Source: Lindgomyces ingoldianus
Taxonomy: Eukaryota > Ascomycota > Dothideomycetes > Pleosporales > Lindgomycetaceae
Length of the DNA: 64,000 nucleotides
Reading direction: 5' to 3'
Assembly (NCBI RefSeq): GCF_010093535.1
Contig: NW_022985183.1
Span: 842,956 to 906,955, forward strand
Position numbers and translations under genes: made by a program. How positions within the stretch are numbered: the stretch's first letter is position 1; every line of letters begins with the position of its first letter. Shown piece by piece: positions 23,597 to 38,700 of this stretch. The notes under the pieces are model-generated. The model was not told the DNA's origin, ran no database searches, and saw only the letters and a list, made by a program, of their open reading frames with translations.

Positions 23597-25295
23597 TTAT
23601 GTTATGTTAAAACTCTAGCTAAGAATAGCTTCTAAATCTAATTTAATAAGCTTAGTACTTACATAACTCTAAGCTATTAAAGTAAGCTAAAAAGCCTTTT
23701 AAGAAGCGCTTACTTTATAGAAAAGCTGCTATATTATAAGCTTTAAAGCTTTTTAAAAAAACTTTAAAAAACAGCTTTATATTATTAAGTAGTTTATTTC
23801 TACCTTAACTTTTATTATAGTAGTAGGAACTAAGAACTTACTAGCCTTAAAGTCTACCTAAAAGTCTAGAGATAGCTTAACTTTCTTCTACCTAATACTG
23901 CTTACAACCTGTAACTTTTTTAACTTAGTAATAAAATCTAACTAACTCTCTAATCCTCTGCTGTTTAATAGAAAATAGAAAGACCTACTTTCTTTTCTAC
24001 ACAAGCTTTAATACAAACTTAAAGAAAACATAGACTAATTCCCCTTTAAACACTTCTAGTTACTATATGCCTACTTTTAACTTAACTATAATGTAATAGC
24101 CTTAATTAACTTACTAATAGATAAGAATATTATTAACCTAGATTAATTTATAGTGTTTCTATAAGTAACTTATAGAGACTTAAATAAAAAGTTAACAGCC
24201 TTAAGTTACCTAAACACTTTATAATAAAAAAAAAAAAGCTTTACTTTACACTTTACTAAGTTTTACTAACTTACATCTAATATAGGCCTAAATAAAATAG
24301 GTCTAATTATAGCCTTATATAACTCTCTCTTAACTAAACTGTAACGCGCTATAGTAGGAGAACCCCTTCTAAATAACTTTAATGCGTATGCAAACTTAAT
24401 TGCTACCTATAATAATAACATAAGGTTCCTCTCTGTACAAGCCCTAATACGCCCCTAAACTAGCGCAGTTGTAAATAAGGACCTTAATATAATAAAAATT
24501 AATTTAAATTATGCTTTAGTTAGTTCTAAAAAGTGTAAAAATTATAGAAAAAAAAGTTAATGTTTTAAGTGTAGTAAGCATAGTTATATCTTTTAAAACT
24601 ACTTTATTCCTCTTTTTTAAGTCTACATAAGTAGTGCTGCTAGTACTTATTAAAGATTTTTACTATTTTAATTTTATTTCTGTAAAAGCTTTAACTTATA
24701 TTTAAGCCTTAATCTTCTTTACTACTCTTAATGTAGCTGCAGCTATAGCAGTAGGAGCCTATAAAAAGGCTTATTCTAGGGCTAAGTTGCCCTCTAGGAC
24801 TAATTTAACACTAGATCTTTGCTAACTTATAAGCTAAGTCCCCTACTAATAACTAAAAGTACTAAGTTAATATTTTTATATATTTATAATAAGAAACTAT
24901 ATTAGCTTTAATATAAGCTTTTATTAACTTAAAAGTAAACAGTATAGGTTATATTAATAAAAAACTAGCGCATAAACTAAATCTTTAATTAATACTACTT
25001 ACCTAAATAATTTACTTAACTAGATTTAATAGAAAATAACTTAAAAAAGGTTTTATCTTTTATACTATAACTATTATAATTACCTACTAACACTATAAGA
25101 AGCAGATTAAACTCTATGTAATAAACATAAAATGTTATAACTTAATCCTAGAATAACTATAGCTATATTAGCATAAAGTTGCCTTTAATTACTAAGAGTA
25201 AGTTCTAAACTTTAACTTTTTTTAATACTAAGACATATGCTTATGCTTACACCTAAACAACACCTAAATAGCACTTAATATAGAAAGTCTCTAGA

Positions 25296-25613
25296 TGTCA
25301 CGGTATCCTCCCCAGATCCTAGACATAACTGTATTAGACGCGTACTAGAGTATTATTAGTGCACGTCTAACATAAACACAACACAACACAGACATAAACT
25401 TAAGCATAAACTGCTTTAACACTAACTAAACTTAGAACAGGCTTAATTTATACTTAAAGCGCTTAGACTTCTAAGCTAAGTATTTAATTACTAATTTCTT
25501 TCTAAACTTTCTTATTCTTTATATAATGTCTTATACTTACTATAATACCTTATGTAGTAATTAAACTAGACCTCTGTAAAGCTCTATAACCTTACTTATG
25601 CATAATTATAACA
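25296..25613 (+). repeat. B 5' LTR
   Basis: 318 bases, same family as the other five LTRs of A, B and C. Confidence 0.92.
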
Positions 25614-28600
25614 TTATGTTATGTTAAAACTTTAGCTAAGAATAGCCTCTAAATCTAATTTAATAAGCTTAGTACTTACATAACTCTAAGCTATTAAAGT
25701 AAGCTAAAAAGCCTTTTAAAAAGCGCTTACTTTATAAGAAAGCTACTATATTATAAGCTTTAAAGCTTTTTAAAAGAACTTTAAAAAACAGCTTTATATT
25801 ATTAAGCAGTTTATTTCTGCCTTAACTTCTGTTATAGTAGTAGGAACTAAGAACTTACTAGCCTTAAAGCTTACCTAAAAGTCTAAAGATAGCTTAACTC
25901 TCTTCTACTTAACACTACTTATAACTTATAACCTTTTTAACTTAGTAATAAAATCTAACTAACTCTCTAATCCCCTACTATTTAATAGAAAATAGAAAGA
26001 CCTACCTTTCTTTCTATGTAAGCTCTAATATAAACTTAAAGAAAACATAGACTAATTCCCCTTTAAACACTTTTAGTTACTATATACCTACTTTTAACTT
26101 AACTATAATATAACAGCCTTAATTAACTTACTAATAAATAAAAATATTATTAACCTAGATTAATTTATAGTGTTTCTATAAGTAACTTATAAAGACTTAA
26201 ATAAAGAGTTAACAGCTCTAAGTTACCTAAACACTTTATAATAAAAAAAAAAAGCTTTACTTTACACTTTACTAAGTTCTACTAACTTGCATCTAATATA
26301 GGCTTAAATAAAATAAGTCTAATTATAGCCTTATATAACTTCCTCTTAACTAAACTGTAACGCGCTATAGTAGAAGAACCCCTTCTAAATAACCTTAACG
26401 TGTATGTAAACTTAATTACTACCTACAATAATAACATAAAGTTCCTCTCTGTACAAGCCCTAATACACCCCTAAACTAGCACAGTTGCAAATAAGGACCC
26501 TAACATAATAAAAATTAATTTAAATTATGCTTTAGTTAGTTTTAAAAAGTGTAAAAATTATAAAAAGAAAAGTTAATATTTTAAGTGCAGTAAGCATAGT
26601 TATATCTTTTAAAACTACTCTATTTCTCTTTTTTAAGTCTACATAAGTAGTGCTGCTAGTACTTATTAAAGATTCTTACTATTTTAATCTTATTTTTATA
26701 AGGGCTCTAACTTATATTTAAGCCTTAATTCTTTTTACTACTTTTAATGTAGCCACAGCTATAGCAGTAGGAGCCTGTAAAAAGGCTTGTTCTAGGGCTA
26801 AGTTGCCCTTTAGGACTAATTTAACACTAAATCTTTGCTAACTTATAGGCTAAGTCCCCTACTAATAACTAGAAGTACTAAGTTAATATTCCTATATATT
26901 TATAATAAAGAACTATATTAGCCTTAATATAAGCTTTTATTAACTTAGAAGTAAATAGCATAGGTTATATTAATAAAAAACTAGCGCGTAAACTAAATCT
27001 TTAATTAATACTACTTACCTAAATAATTTACTTAACTAGATTTAATAGAAAATAACTTAAAAAAAGTTTTATTTTTTATACTATAACTATTATAATTACC
27101 TACTAACACTATAAAGAGCAGATTAAACTCTATGTAATAAACATAAAATGTTATAACTTAATTCTAGAACAACTATAGCTATATTAGCATAAGGTTGCTT
27201 TTAATTACTAAAAGTAAGTTCTAAACTTTAACTCTTTTTAATGCTAAGATGTATACTTACGCTTACACCTAAATAATACCTAAATAGCACTTAATATAGA
27301 AGGTTTCTAGACCTACTTTTTAATAACTTAAAAAAAAACTACTTAAGTAAGGCTAATAAGCTAGGCCTTTTACTAAGATAGGCTATATAAAATAATTTAA
27401 TAACTACTTAAACTTAAAAAAGAAAAAGCCTTTAAGAAACCTTTACCTACTTAATTTAAACATAAACTAGGACTTAAACAGTAGATAAACATCTGCTACA
27501 TAGAACCTGCCCTATTTATAACCCTAGCTTAATAACTAGATTATAAAATCTACGCAGTTACAATTTCTAATATAGACTAAGCTTTAGCTCCCTAAAAACA
27601 CAATAACTTAAAGATAATAGTCCTTTAAGACTACTATAACTTGTTACATGTCTTTTTTTAAAACAAGTCTAATAAGCTTCTAATATAACATCTGTATAAT
27701 TACTAGATAACTTTTAAGCCTAGTAAATAACTTAGTTATAGGCTACTATATAAGATGTTGCTAAATAAATTAAAAGTGCTTTAAAAATACTTTAATAAGA
27801 ACCTAAAAAAAGAGTTTATTTAAGCTAGCTTCTTACTAGTAGTGTTACCTATACTATTTATAAAAAAACTTAAAAGTAGGCTTTAATTTTGTGTTAACTA
27901 CTAAAGACTAAACACTATTACTATTAAAAACTAATACCTAATTCTTTTTTTATAGAAAACCCTAAGCTAACTAAGTAAAGTAAAGTATTTTATAAAGTTA
28001 GATATTATTACTACCTTTAATAAGCTAAAGATAGTAAAGAGTAATAAGTAGCTAATAGTGTTTTAGACCTAATATAGACTATTTAAGTACCTAGTAATGC
28101 CCTTTAGCTTAGCTAACACGCTTAGTACTTTTTAACATTTTATAAACAACTTACTCTAACCCTACCTAGATGTGTTCTGCACTGCGTATATTAATAATAT
28201 TCTAATTTACAGTAATAGCCTTTTAGAGCATAAACAGCATGTACGCCTAGTGCTAAAGGCTATAGAAGAAGCAGGTCTGCAACTTAATATAGATAAATGT
28301 AAGTTCTACTAATTAAAGGTTACATATTTAGAATATGTAATCTCTACAGATAGCATCTAAATAGACCTTATTAAGGTTTAGACTATGCTAAATTAGCAAT
28401 ACTTAAAAGACATAAAGAACATTTAAGCCTTTATAAAATTTGCTAACTTTTACTAATAATTTATTAATAACTTTTTATAGCTAGTAAGCCCTATAATTAT
28501 ACTTACTAAAAAAGAGGTTTAATTTAACTTTAACTTAAATTACTAATAGTTCTTTAACTAGCTAAAGAAAGCCTTTACTAAAGCCTTAATACTCTACTAC

Positions 28601-30641
28601 TTTAACTTTAAACTACTAATACTTATAGAAGCTAATGCCTTAGACTACATAGTAGCAGGAGTTCTTTTCTAGACTAAGCTAGACAGGACTATTAAGCCTA
28701 TTACATACTTCTTAAAAAGAATAAGTTCTGCAGAAGGCAATTATAAGATCTATAATAAGAAATTACTTGCTATAGTACACTACTTTAAATAATAGCAACT
28801 TAAACTAGAAGGTGCAGCGCATCTAATATAAGTTCTATCTAACTATAAGAACTTATAGTACTTTGTAACTATAAAATAACTTAGCTACTAACAAGCCTAT
28901 TAGTCTAAATACTTATTCTATTTTAATTTTAAGATTACTTATTATTCTAGTTAAGACAGAGGGAAACTAGATGCTTTTATAAGGTAATTCTAAAACATCC
29001 CTGCTTAGAAAAAAGTGTAAAAGGCTTAACACTAAACTTTACTTTAACCTAAGCTATTTTTAGACCTTAACTTAAATAAAATAAATTAAATAATTAATTA
29101 AATTATTACTAATAAGTATCTAAATAATAAATTTATCTAAAAAACCTTAGACCTGCTCTAAAATAGCGCTAGTTAGTTAAAGAAGGTAACACTAGCTAAC
29201 TATAAAAACTAAAATAGTAAGCTATATTACTATAACTAACTTATAATCTCTAATTCTAATAAACTAAGAATTAAACTACTCTAAATTATATATAACTTGC
29301 CTGTTAGAGAACACCTAGGTAGAGGAAAGACTCTTAACCTACTACAGAGAGAGTACTACTAGCCCCGCATGTTCTATACTGTACGCTAATACATATTATG
29401 TTGCTATACTTGCTATAAAGTAAAGGCTTTTTAAAAAAAGTATAATAGCCTACTTAAACTACTCTTAATCTTTAAATAAGCTTAAAAAAACATATTAATT
29501 AATTTTATTATAAACTTACTTTTATCTAAAGAGTACATAAATATTATAGTAGTTGTTAATTACTTAACTAAGTATTAACACTTAATACTATGTTCCTCTA
29601 TAACTGCCCCTAATATAGCCTAGTTATTCTACTAATACGTATAAGTTTACTATAGCCTGCCTAACATAATTATATTAGATAGAGGTACACAGTTTGTCTT
29701 AGCCTTCTAGGACAAACTCTGTAAATAGCTCTAAATTATCCCCTATCTATCTACAGCTTTTTACCTAGAGACTAACAGCTAGACTAAGAATATAAACACT
29801 ATAATAAAATAAGTTCTATAAGCGTACACAAACTACTAGTAAGATAACTAGGTAAAATAGTTAGCTATAGCATAGTTTAAAGCTAATAACATAACATCTA
29901 AATTAACATAAGTATCCCTGTTCTTAGCAAACTACAGATACTACCTCTAAATAAGATTTAAACTACTTATAAATACTCTTTAACTAACTTATTAATCTGT
30001 ATAAGTAATAGATATAAATAGACTTATTAATAAAATTTAAAATATATCTAAATATGTTTATAAAAAGCTTATATAGGCTTAAGCTTTTTAATAAGAGTAT
30101 GTAAACTAATTCTAAACCTCTGCCCCTGCGTATGCAGCTAGCAAGAAGGTCTAGCTAGACACTAGAAATATCTAAATAAACTAATAATTAAAGAAACTTA
30201 ATTAAAAGAACCTTAGCCCCTTTATAGTAGCTTATATAGTCTTATTACATGCTTACTAATTAATCCTACCTAATAGCATAAAGATACACCCTGTGTTCTA
30301 CATATTGTTGCTGCGCTAAGTAGCCTCTAAATCTAACTATCTACCTAGACAGCTAAACCTACTACCTAAACCTGTTATTATAAATAATAAACTAGAATAT
30401 ATTATAAAAGATATTAAATAAATTTAGTTTAATAAAAAGAAACATATCTACAAATACCTTATAAAATAGACTAGATACAACAAACTGTTATAGAAACCTA
30501 CAGAAGCCTTGTAAGAGAACTCTGCAGTAACCTAATTCTATGCCTAATACCTATCTAAACTAAACCTATACCCTAATAAAAACAACCTAATGCTAAAACT
30601 ACTAATATAAAGAATTCTCTTTCTAATAAGAGGGGGGGTAC

Positions 30642-30959
30642 TGTTACAGTATCCTCCCTAGATCCCAGACATAACTATATTAGACGTGTACTAAAGTATT
30701 ATTAGTGCACGTCTAACATAAACACAACACAACATAGACATAAACTTAAGTATAAACTGCCTTAACACTAACTAAACCTAAAATAAGCTTAATTTATACT
30801 TAAAGCGCTTAGACTTCTAAGCTAAGTATTTAATTACTAATTTTTTTCTAAACCTTTCTGTTCCTCACACAACATCTTGTACTTACTATGATACCTCACG
30901 TAGTAATTAAACTAGACCTCTGTGAAGCTCTATAACCTTACTCATGCATAATCGTGACA
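30642..30959 (+). repeat. B 3' LTR
   Basis: 318 bases, preceded by the polypurine run AGAGGGGGGG. Its end (ATCGTGACA) is among the least mutated in the family. Confidence 0.92.
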
Positions 30960-33900
30960 CTAGACCTACTTTCTAATAACCTAGAAAAAAACTACTTAAG
31001 TAAGGCTAACAAGCTAGGCTTTTTACTAAAATAGGCTATGTAAAATAATTTAATAACTGCTTAAACTTAAAAAAAAAAAGCCTTTAAAGAACCTCTACTT
31101 ACCTAATTTAAACATAAATAGGGACTTAAACAGCAGATAGACATCTGCTATATAAGACCTGCTCTATTTATAACTCTAGCTTAATAACTAGATTATAAAA
31201 TCTACACAGTTATAATTTCTAATATAGACTAAGCTTTAGCTCCCTAAAAACACACTAACCTAAGAATAATAGTCCTTTAAGACTACTATAACTTATTATA
31301 TGTTTTTTTTTAAGATAAGTCTAATAAGCTTTTAATATAATGTCTATATAATTACTAGATAACTTTTAAGCCTAGTAAACAACCTAGTTATAGGCTACTA
31401 TATAAGATGTTACTAAACAAATTAAAAGTGCTCTAAAAATACCTTAACAAGAACTTAAAAAAAGAGTTTATTTAAGCTAGCTTTTTACTAGTAGTGTTAC
31501 TTATACTATTTATAAAGAAACTTAGGGGTAGGCTTTAATTCTATGTTAACTACTAAAGACTAAATGCTGTTACTATTAAAAACTAATACTTAATTTTTTT
31601 TTTACAGGAAACTCTAAGCTAACTAAGTAAAGTAAAGTATTTTATAAAGTTAAATATTATTACTGCCTTTAATAAGCTAAGAATAGCAAAGGGTAATAAG
31701 TAGCTAACAGCGTTTTAGACCTAATATAAACTATTTAAGTACCTAGTAATGCCCTTTAGCTTAGCTAACACGCCTAGTACTTTTTAACATTTTATAAACA
31801 ACTTGCTCTAACCCTACCTAGATGTGTTTTGCACTATGTATATTAATAACATTCTAATTTATAGTAATAGCCTTTTAGAGCATAAACAGCATGTACGCCT
31901 AGTGCTAAAGGCTATAAAAGAAGCAGGTCTATAACTTAACATAGACAAATGTAAGTTCTACTAATTAAAGGTTACATATTTAAAATATGTAATCTCTATA
32001 GATAGTATCTAAATAGACCTTGTTAAGGTTTAGACTATGCTAGATTAGTAATACTTAAAGAATGTAAAAAATGTTTAAGCCTTTATAAAATTTGCTAACT
32101 TCTACTAATAATTTATTAATAACTTTTTACAGCAAGTAAGCTTTATAATTACACTTACTAAGAAAAAGATTTAATTTAACTTTAACTTAAATTACTAATA
32201 GTCTTTTAACTAGCTAAAGAAAGCCTTTACTAAAGCCTTAATACTCTACTACTTTAACTTTAAACTACTAATACTTATAAAAGCTAATGCCTTAGACTAC
32301 ATAGTAGCAGGAGTTTTTTTCTAGACTAAGCTAGATAGGACTATTAGGCCTATTACATATTTCTTAAAAAGAATAAGTCCTGTAGAAGGTAATTATAAGA
32401 TCTATAATAAGAAACTACTTACTATAGTACACTGCTTTAAATAATAGTAACTTAAACTAGAAAGTGCAGCGCATTTAATATAGGTTTTATCTAACTATAA
32501 GAACTTGTAGTACTTTATAACTATAAAATAACTTAGCTACTAATAAGCTTGTTAGTTTAAATACTTATTTTATTTTAATTTTAAAATTACTTATTATTCT
32601 AGTTAAGATAGAGGGAAACTAGATACTCTTATAAGGCAATTCTAAAACATCTTTACTTAAAAAGAAGTGTAAAAAGCTTAACACTAAACTCTACTTTAAC
32701 CTAAGCTATTTTTAGACCTTAACCTAAATAAAATAAATTAGATAATTAATTAGATTATTACTAATAAGTATTTAAATAATAAATTTATCTAAAAAACCTT
32801 AGACCTGCTTTAAAACAGCGCTAGTTAGTTAAAGAAAGTAACACTAGCTAACTACAAAAACTAAAATAGTAAGCTGTATTACTATAACTAACTTATAATC
32901 TTTAATTCTAATAAACTAAGAATTAAACTACTCTAAATTATACACAACTTACCTGTTAAAGGACACCTAGGCAGAGAAAAGACTCTTAACCTACTATAGA
33001 GAGAGTACTACTAGCCCTGCATGTTCTATACTATACGCTAATATGTATTATGTTGCTATACTTACTGTAAAGTAAAAGCCTTTTAAAAAAGGTATAATAG
33101 CCTACTTAAACTACTCCTAATCCTTAAACAAGCTTAGAAAGATATATTAATTAATTTTATTATAGACCTACTCTTATCTAAAAGGTATATAAATATTATA
33201 GTAGTTATTAATTACTTAACTAAGTATTAATACTTAATACTATGTTCCTTTATAACTGCCCCTAATATAGCCTAGTTATTCTACTAATACATATAAGTTT
33301 ACTATAGCCTGCCTAACATAATTATATTAGACAGAGGTACGCAGTTTGTCTTAGCCTTTTAGGACAAACTCTGTAAACAGCTCTAAATTGTCCCCTATCT
33401 ATCTACAGCTTTTTACCTAGAGACTAACAGCTAGACTAAGAACACAAACACTGTAATAAAATAAGTTCTATAAGCGTATATAAACTACTAGTAGGACAAC
33501 TAAGTAAAATAGTTAGCTATAGCATAGTTTAAAGCTAATAATATAACATTTAAATTAACATAAGTATCCCTGTTTTTAGTAAACTATAGATACTACCCCT
33601 AAATAAGATTTAAACTACTTTTAAATACCCCCTAACTAACTTATTAATCTATATAAGTAATAGATGTAAATAGACTTATTAATAAGATCTAAAATATATT
33701 TAAATATGTTTATAAAAAGCTTATATAAGCTTAAGCTTTTTAATAAAAGTACATAAACTAATTCTAAACCTCTGCCCTTATGTATGTAGCTAGCAAGAAG
33801 GTCTAGCTAGACACTAGAAATATCTAAATAAACTAATAATTAAAGAAACTTAATTAGAAGAACTTTAGCCCCTTTATAGTAGCTTATATAGTCTTATTAC

Positions 33901-34293
33901 ACACTTACTAATTAATCCTACCTAACAGCATAAAAATACACTCTGTGTTCTATGTATTATTGCTGCGCTAAGTAGCCTCTAAATCTAACTATCTACCTAG
34001 ACAGCTAAACTTGCTACTTAAACCTGTTATTATAAACAATAAACTAGAATATGTTATAAAAGACATTAAATAGATCTAGTTTAATAAGAAAAAATATATT
34101 TATAAATACTTTATAAAATAGACTAGATATAATAAACTGTTATAAAAACCTGCAGAAGCCCTGTAAGAGAACTCTACAGTAACCTAATTCTATGCCTAAT
34201 ACCTATCTAAACTAAACCTGTACTCTAACAAAGACAACTTAATGCTAGAACTACTAATGTAAAGAATTCCCTTCCTAATAAGAGGGGGGGTAC

Positions 34294-34611
34294 TATTATA
34301 GTATCCTCCCTAGATCCTAGATATAACTGTATTAGACGTGTACTAGAGTATTATTAGTGCATGTCTAACATAAACACAACACAACATAGATATAAACTTA
34401 AGCATAAACTGCTTTAACACTAACTAAACTTAGAATAGGCTTAATTTATACCTAAAGTGCTTAAACTTTTAAGCTAAGTATTTAATTACTAATTTTTTTC
34501 TAAACTTTTCTATTCCTTACACAATGTCTTGTACTTACTATAATACCTTACGTAGTAATTAAACTAGACCTCCGTGAAGCTCTATAACCTTACTCGTGCA
34601 TAATTGTAACA
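34294..34611 (+). repeat. A 3' LTR
   Basis: 318 bases. The first base pair TG has become TA (TATTATAG), a G-to-A change. It is preceded by the purine run AGAGGGGGGG, the polypurine tract. Confidence 0.92.
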
Positions 34612-35456
34612 CACTATCTATACAGAGCTTAATAGATAAGGCCTAATTATCCTTCTTTTTCTAGGTTAGGAATACCTAGTCTAGACTTTATGCAGGTTTT
34701 CTTTGCCTTTTACTTCTCCTAGTATCTATATCTTCCCTTTGCACTAGTGCAGCATTGCTATTCTAAGGGGCTTAGTCTATAGTAGGCTTTAGTTCTGCCT
34801 CTGTAACATTTTTATAGGGCTGTTTTTTTTTCCTCTTCTTTAGAGGATCTTTTTATATAGGGATTAGTTTATCTAGGTTATCTGTTGCAGGTAGGTTATC
34901 TTTCTTCTTTTCTCTATAGTACAGTTTAACCTGCGTATATTAGAGCTTTAGTAGGCTATTTTTTTTCTTAATAATAATGTCTCTTTTTTTAATACTTTTA
35001 ATTTTATATAGGCTAGTCTAGCCTTTTTTCTCTCTTTATGCTATAATTTTTAAGCTAAGGGGGAGGTTAAGAACTTTATGTGTTATAAAGCTATTATAAG
35101 TGTTAATTACATAATTAATGTTTACTTTTACATAGTTCTTTTAAAGTATCTTTATTACTTTTTATATAGCACTTACTTATGTAATAATGTCTTGTAATAG
35201 CAGAGAGTTTAGGTTAATTCTTAGGTATGCTCTAAAGACTAGCAGCGTAGGTACTAGACTGTGTAGGCTAGCTGTGTTGTTTAGAGCCTTAACTGCTATC
35301 TGCAGGATAGCCTTATTATCTGTATAGTTACCTAGCTTAGTCTTTAGGATGTTAAACGCTTGTTAGAGAGGTGTGTGCGCGCGCTTAACCTTTCTAACTG
35401 CCTAATGTGCTTTTATAGGCATCTGCCTACATGTAGCTCTTATAATCTTTACATAA

Positions 35457-35722
35457 TGTTGAATAGACTCTCTGCTAGCTAGCACTTAGTGTTAGCAAAT
35501 GCGTACAAGACAGAGAGGTTTGCACAGTGTAAACATTGCACAAAAGTGCTAGGTAACTAGTGTTAATTACTTCTTATTTTTCCTTTATATAAAGGAAAAA
35601 GGGGATATCTAGATGTTCGCGCACAGAGGTTCGCGCATAAGCATTATGTAACATAAATATGTGATCCTGCTTGTGCGTGATCGCTTGTATCTAGGCTGCA
35701 ATGCTGCTGCTGCGTACAGACA
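35457..35722 (-). repeat. Y left LTR
   Basis: 266 bases, TGTTGAAT to ACAGACA. Confidence 0.92.
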
Positions 35723-38700
35723 CTAGTAACTTTTCTTTTTGTCTAAAAAGTTACCTTCTATACATATTACCTTCTTTTTATCTGTGTAAGTCTATCTAAT
35801 TATATTCTGCCTTTACTTTACCCTATTTATTAGAACTTGCCTTAGTAATGCTATGCATTAGAATAGGCTAGTTATGCTATGTAAATAGCTTTTTTTTTTT
35901 TATCCTTTACTTTTTAAGCTTTACTATATAATCCCCTAGCTCTTTTTTTTTTTATATAGTGCTAACAGTAACAGATCTTTATAATAAAAAAAATAAGTGT
36001 GTATAATATAAAAAAAAAATAAAGAGAAATAAGCTTTATATAAAAGTGTTGTTAGTCTAGTTAGTCTAAGGCATCTTTGCGCACAGGATCTAGCTAGTCT
36101 ACAGATGCTTTTATCTAGACAGAGAGGTAGTTAGTTAGGACTAATAATTAAAGAGCCTAGTTTAGTGTTTTTTTTATACATATATTTACTAAGTTGTTTT
36201 TACTATTAATTTACTTTATTTTAGTAATTTCCCTTTTCTTATATAATTTATAGAGTAATATAATGTTAATTATAAGTTACTTTTTACTAGTAGTGCTTAG
36301 CTTAATAAAGTAATTATATAAAAACTTTAAATCTATATAAATTACTACTAGAATTAGTAGTAGTTTAAGTGTTTATATAATTTACTATAAAGTTATACTA
36401 AAAGTAATTATATTATTAAACTTTTTAACTATTTTATATAGTTTACTAGTAAGAACACTCTTAGTTACTCTTTTACACTTAGTAGAATTCTAGTGTATAA
36501 TGTTACCTAGTATTTTAAAGTAGTTGCTTTACTCTATATAGTCTTTATTACTTAATATAATTAAGAATTTTAGCTATAAGCTAAAGTTCTTATTATTAGT
36601 AAATAATTTATTTATAAAGATAAATAGCTTTACATAATTAAGCTATAATAGTAAAAAGGTAAAACTATGCTTACTATTATTTACCTACTATTAAATTTAT
36701 GCATTAAGTGTGTTAATATTATTATGCAAAAGGTTTATAGTTTATGCAGTAATAAACAAGTTAAATGCTGCCTTTAGTTAACATATAGATATAATGTATA
36801 CTCTTTTTACATATTACTTAATATATTATTATGCAGCATTCTTATTTTTTAAGTTAATTATATAAAAGTAGCTTACTTATCTCTTCTAAGTAAAAACTAC
36901 TATGTTATATATAAGTTTAATTTTTTTACTATTAAACTTAATAAGCTGCTTTTTTACTAGAATAGTTTTACTTTTTATATAAAACTTTACTTTTTATAGT
37001 TTTTTTTTTTTTTATATAAAATTCTTTGTTATAATGCTTAAAGTGTTGTCTATCTATAGGCTAGTAATACTAAAAGTGTGCTCTTTTTTATTAGTAATTA
37101 AAAGGTAGAGGTTATATAAAAAAATGTGTATGCACAGCTTTTTTTTATAGTAGTTATAATATGTCTTAAACTAATATAGTCCTAATTTAGCAGCTTTATA
37201 TAAGAGTTGTACAACCTAGAGTATTATATTTAGTAGAAAGCTCTAGCGTATCTCTTTTAGTAGCTTTATATATAGTGTGCGCATAAGCTTATCTATTAAT
37301 TAGATATATGCTTATATAATATTACACAGTTTAAAATGCATTTTGTATGTAGCTCTTAGGCTTACTTTTATAGCTAAAAGTAGTCTCTAGCTTATTCTCT
37401 AAATAGTTAGTAACTAAGTAAAAATTTTTTTTTCTTTTTATTTAAGTAGCTAGTAAACACTAAGTAGGATTTTTTATATAGTTAAGTTATTTTACTTTTT
37501 ACTTTTTATATAAAGTAAAAGTTAAAAATCTAACTTTTATGTCTTATTAAGTTATACGCTATAACTTTAAAAGTGCTATTAGTAATTAAAGTGTTTATCT
37601 TTATATAGTCTAATTCTTTAAATAGTTTTTTAAGTATAGTAATTACACTGTCTATATAGAGCTTAATAGATAAAGCCTAATTATTTTTTTTTTCTAGGTT
37701 AGAAATACCTAGTCTAGACTTTATGCAGGTTTTCTTTACTTTTTACTTCTTCTAATATCTATATCTTCCTTTTACACTAGTGCAGTATTGCTATCCTAAG
37801 GGGCTTAGTTTATAGTAGGCTCTAGTTCTACCTTTATAATATTTTTATAAGGCTGTTTTCTTTTTCTCTTCTTTAGAGAATTTTTTTATATAGGGATTAG
37901 TTTATCTAGGTTATTTATTATAAGTAAGTTATCTTTTTTTTTCTTTATAGTACAGTTTAACCTGTGTATATTAGAGCTTTAGTAGGCTATTTTTTCTTTT
38001 AATAATAATATCTCTCTCTTTAATGCTCTTAATTTTATATAGGCTAGTTTAGCTTTTTTTCTCTCTTTATGCTATAATCTCTAAGCTAAGGGGGAAGTTA
38101 AGAACTTTATATGTTATAAAGCTATTATAAGTGTTAATTATATAATTAATGTTTACTTTTATATAGTCTTTTTAAAGTATCTTTATTACCTTTTATATAG
38201 CACTTACTTATATAATAATGTCTAGTAATAGTAGAGAGTTTAGGTTAATTTTTAAGTATACTCTAAAGACTAGTAGCGTGGGTACTAGACTGTGTAGGCT
38301 AGCTATGTTATTTAGAGCCTTAACTGCTATCTACAGGATAGCCTTATTATCTATACAGTTACCTAGCTTAGTCTTTAAGATGTTAAACACTTATTAAAAA
38401 GGTGCATGTGCGCGCTTAACTTTTCTAACTGCCTAATGTGCTTTTATAGGCATTTACTTACATGTAGCTTTTATAATCTTTGCATAAGCTTAAAAATCTT
38501 TTAAAGTAAAGTTTATACTAGAGTTATGCATAATATAGTCTAAAAGTTCTTAATAGGCGTTAATCTAGTATTTACACAGTACATTTTAGGTATCTTGTGC
38601 AGATATAGATTTTAGGAATGTAGTAGCCTAAAATAATGTGTCTACATTAATAACATATAAAACATCCCTATTATTAATTTATATAACATTAATAATAACT

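Larger units (their letters stand above)
25296..30959 (+). mobile_element. B: sister copy of A, inserted into A's gag-pol junction
   Basis: 5664 bp with 318-bp LTRs (25296-25613 and 30642-30959) and the duplication CTAGA (25291-25295 and 30960-30964). Order on the plus strand: gag with a knuckle-like motif (FKCSKHSYIF frame, near 26580), reverse transcriptase with YINNILIY at 28187-28210, RNase H, an integrase zinc-binding region near 29300-29420, an integrase core (ILDRGTQFVLAF near 29675-29710), and a chromodomain near 30390-30560. Trp and Gln codons have become stops throughout. It is the innermost element of the nest. Confidence 0.93.
23279..34611 (+). mobile_element. A: Ty3/gypsy chromovirus inserted in X, split by B
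   Basis: 318-bp LTRs (23279-23596 and 34294-34611) with CACTA at 23274-23278 and 34612-34616. Y carries the uninterrupted target (ATTACACTGTCTATA). Without B and its duplication, A is 5664 bp, the same size as B and C. The left part (23597-25295) is gag with its CCHC region. The right part (30960-34293) holds reverse transcriptase with the active-site YIDD changed to YINN (near 31838-31850), RNase H, integrase and chromodomain, all interrupted by stops. Confidence 0.93.
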
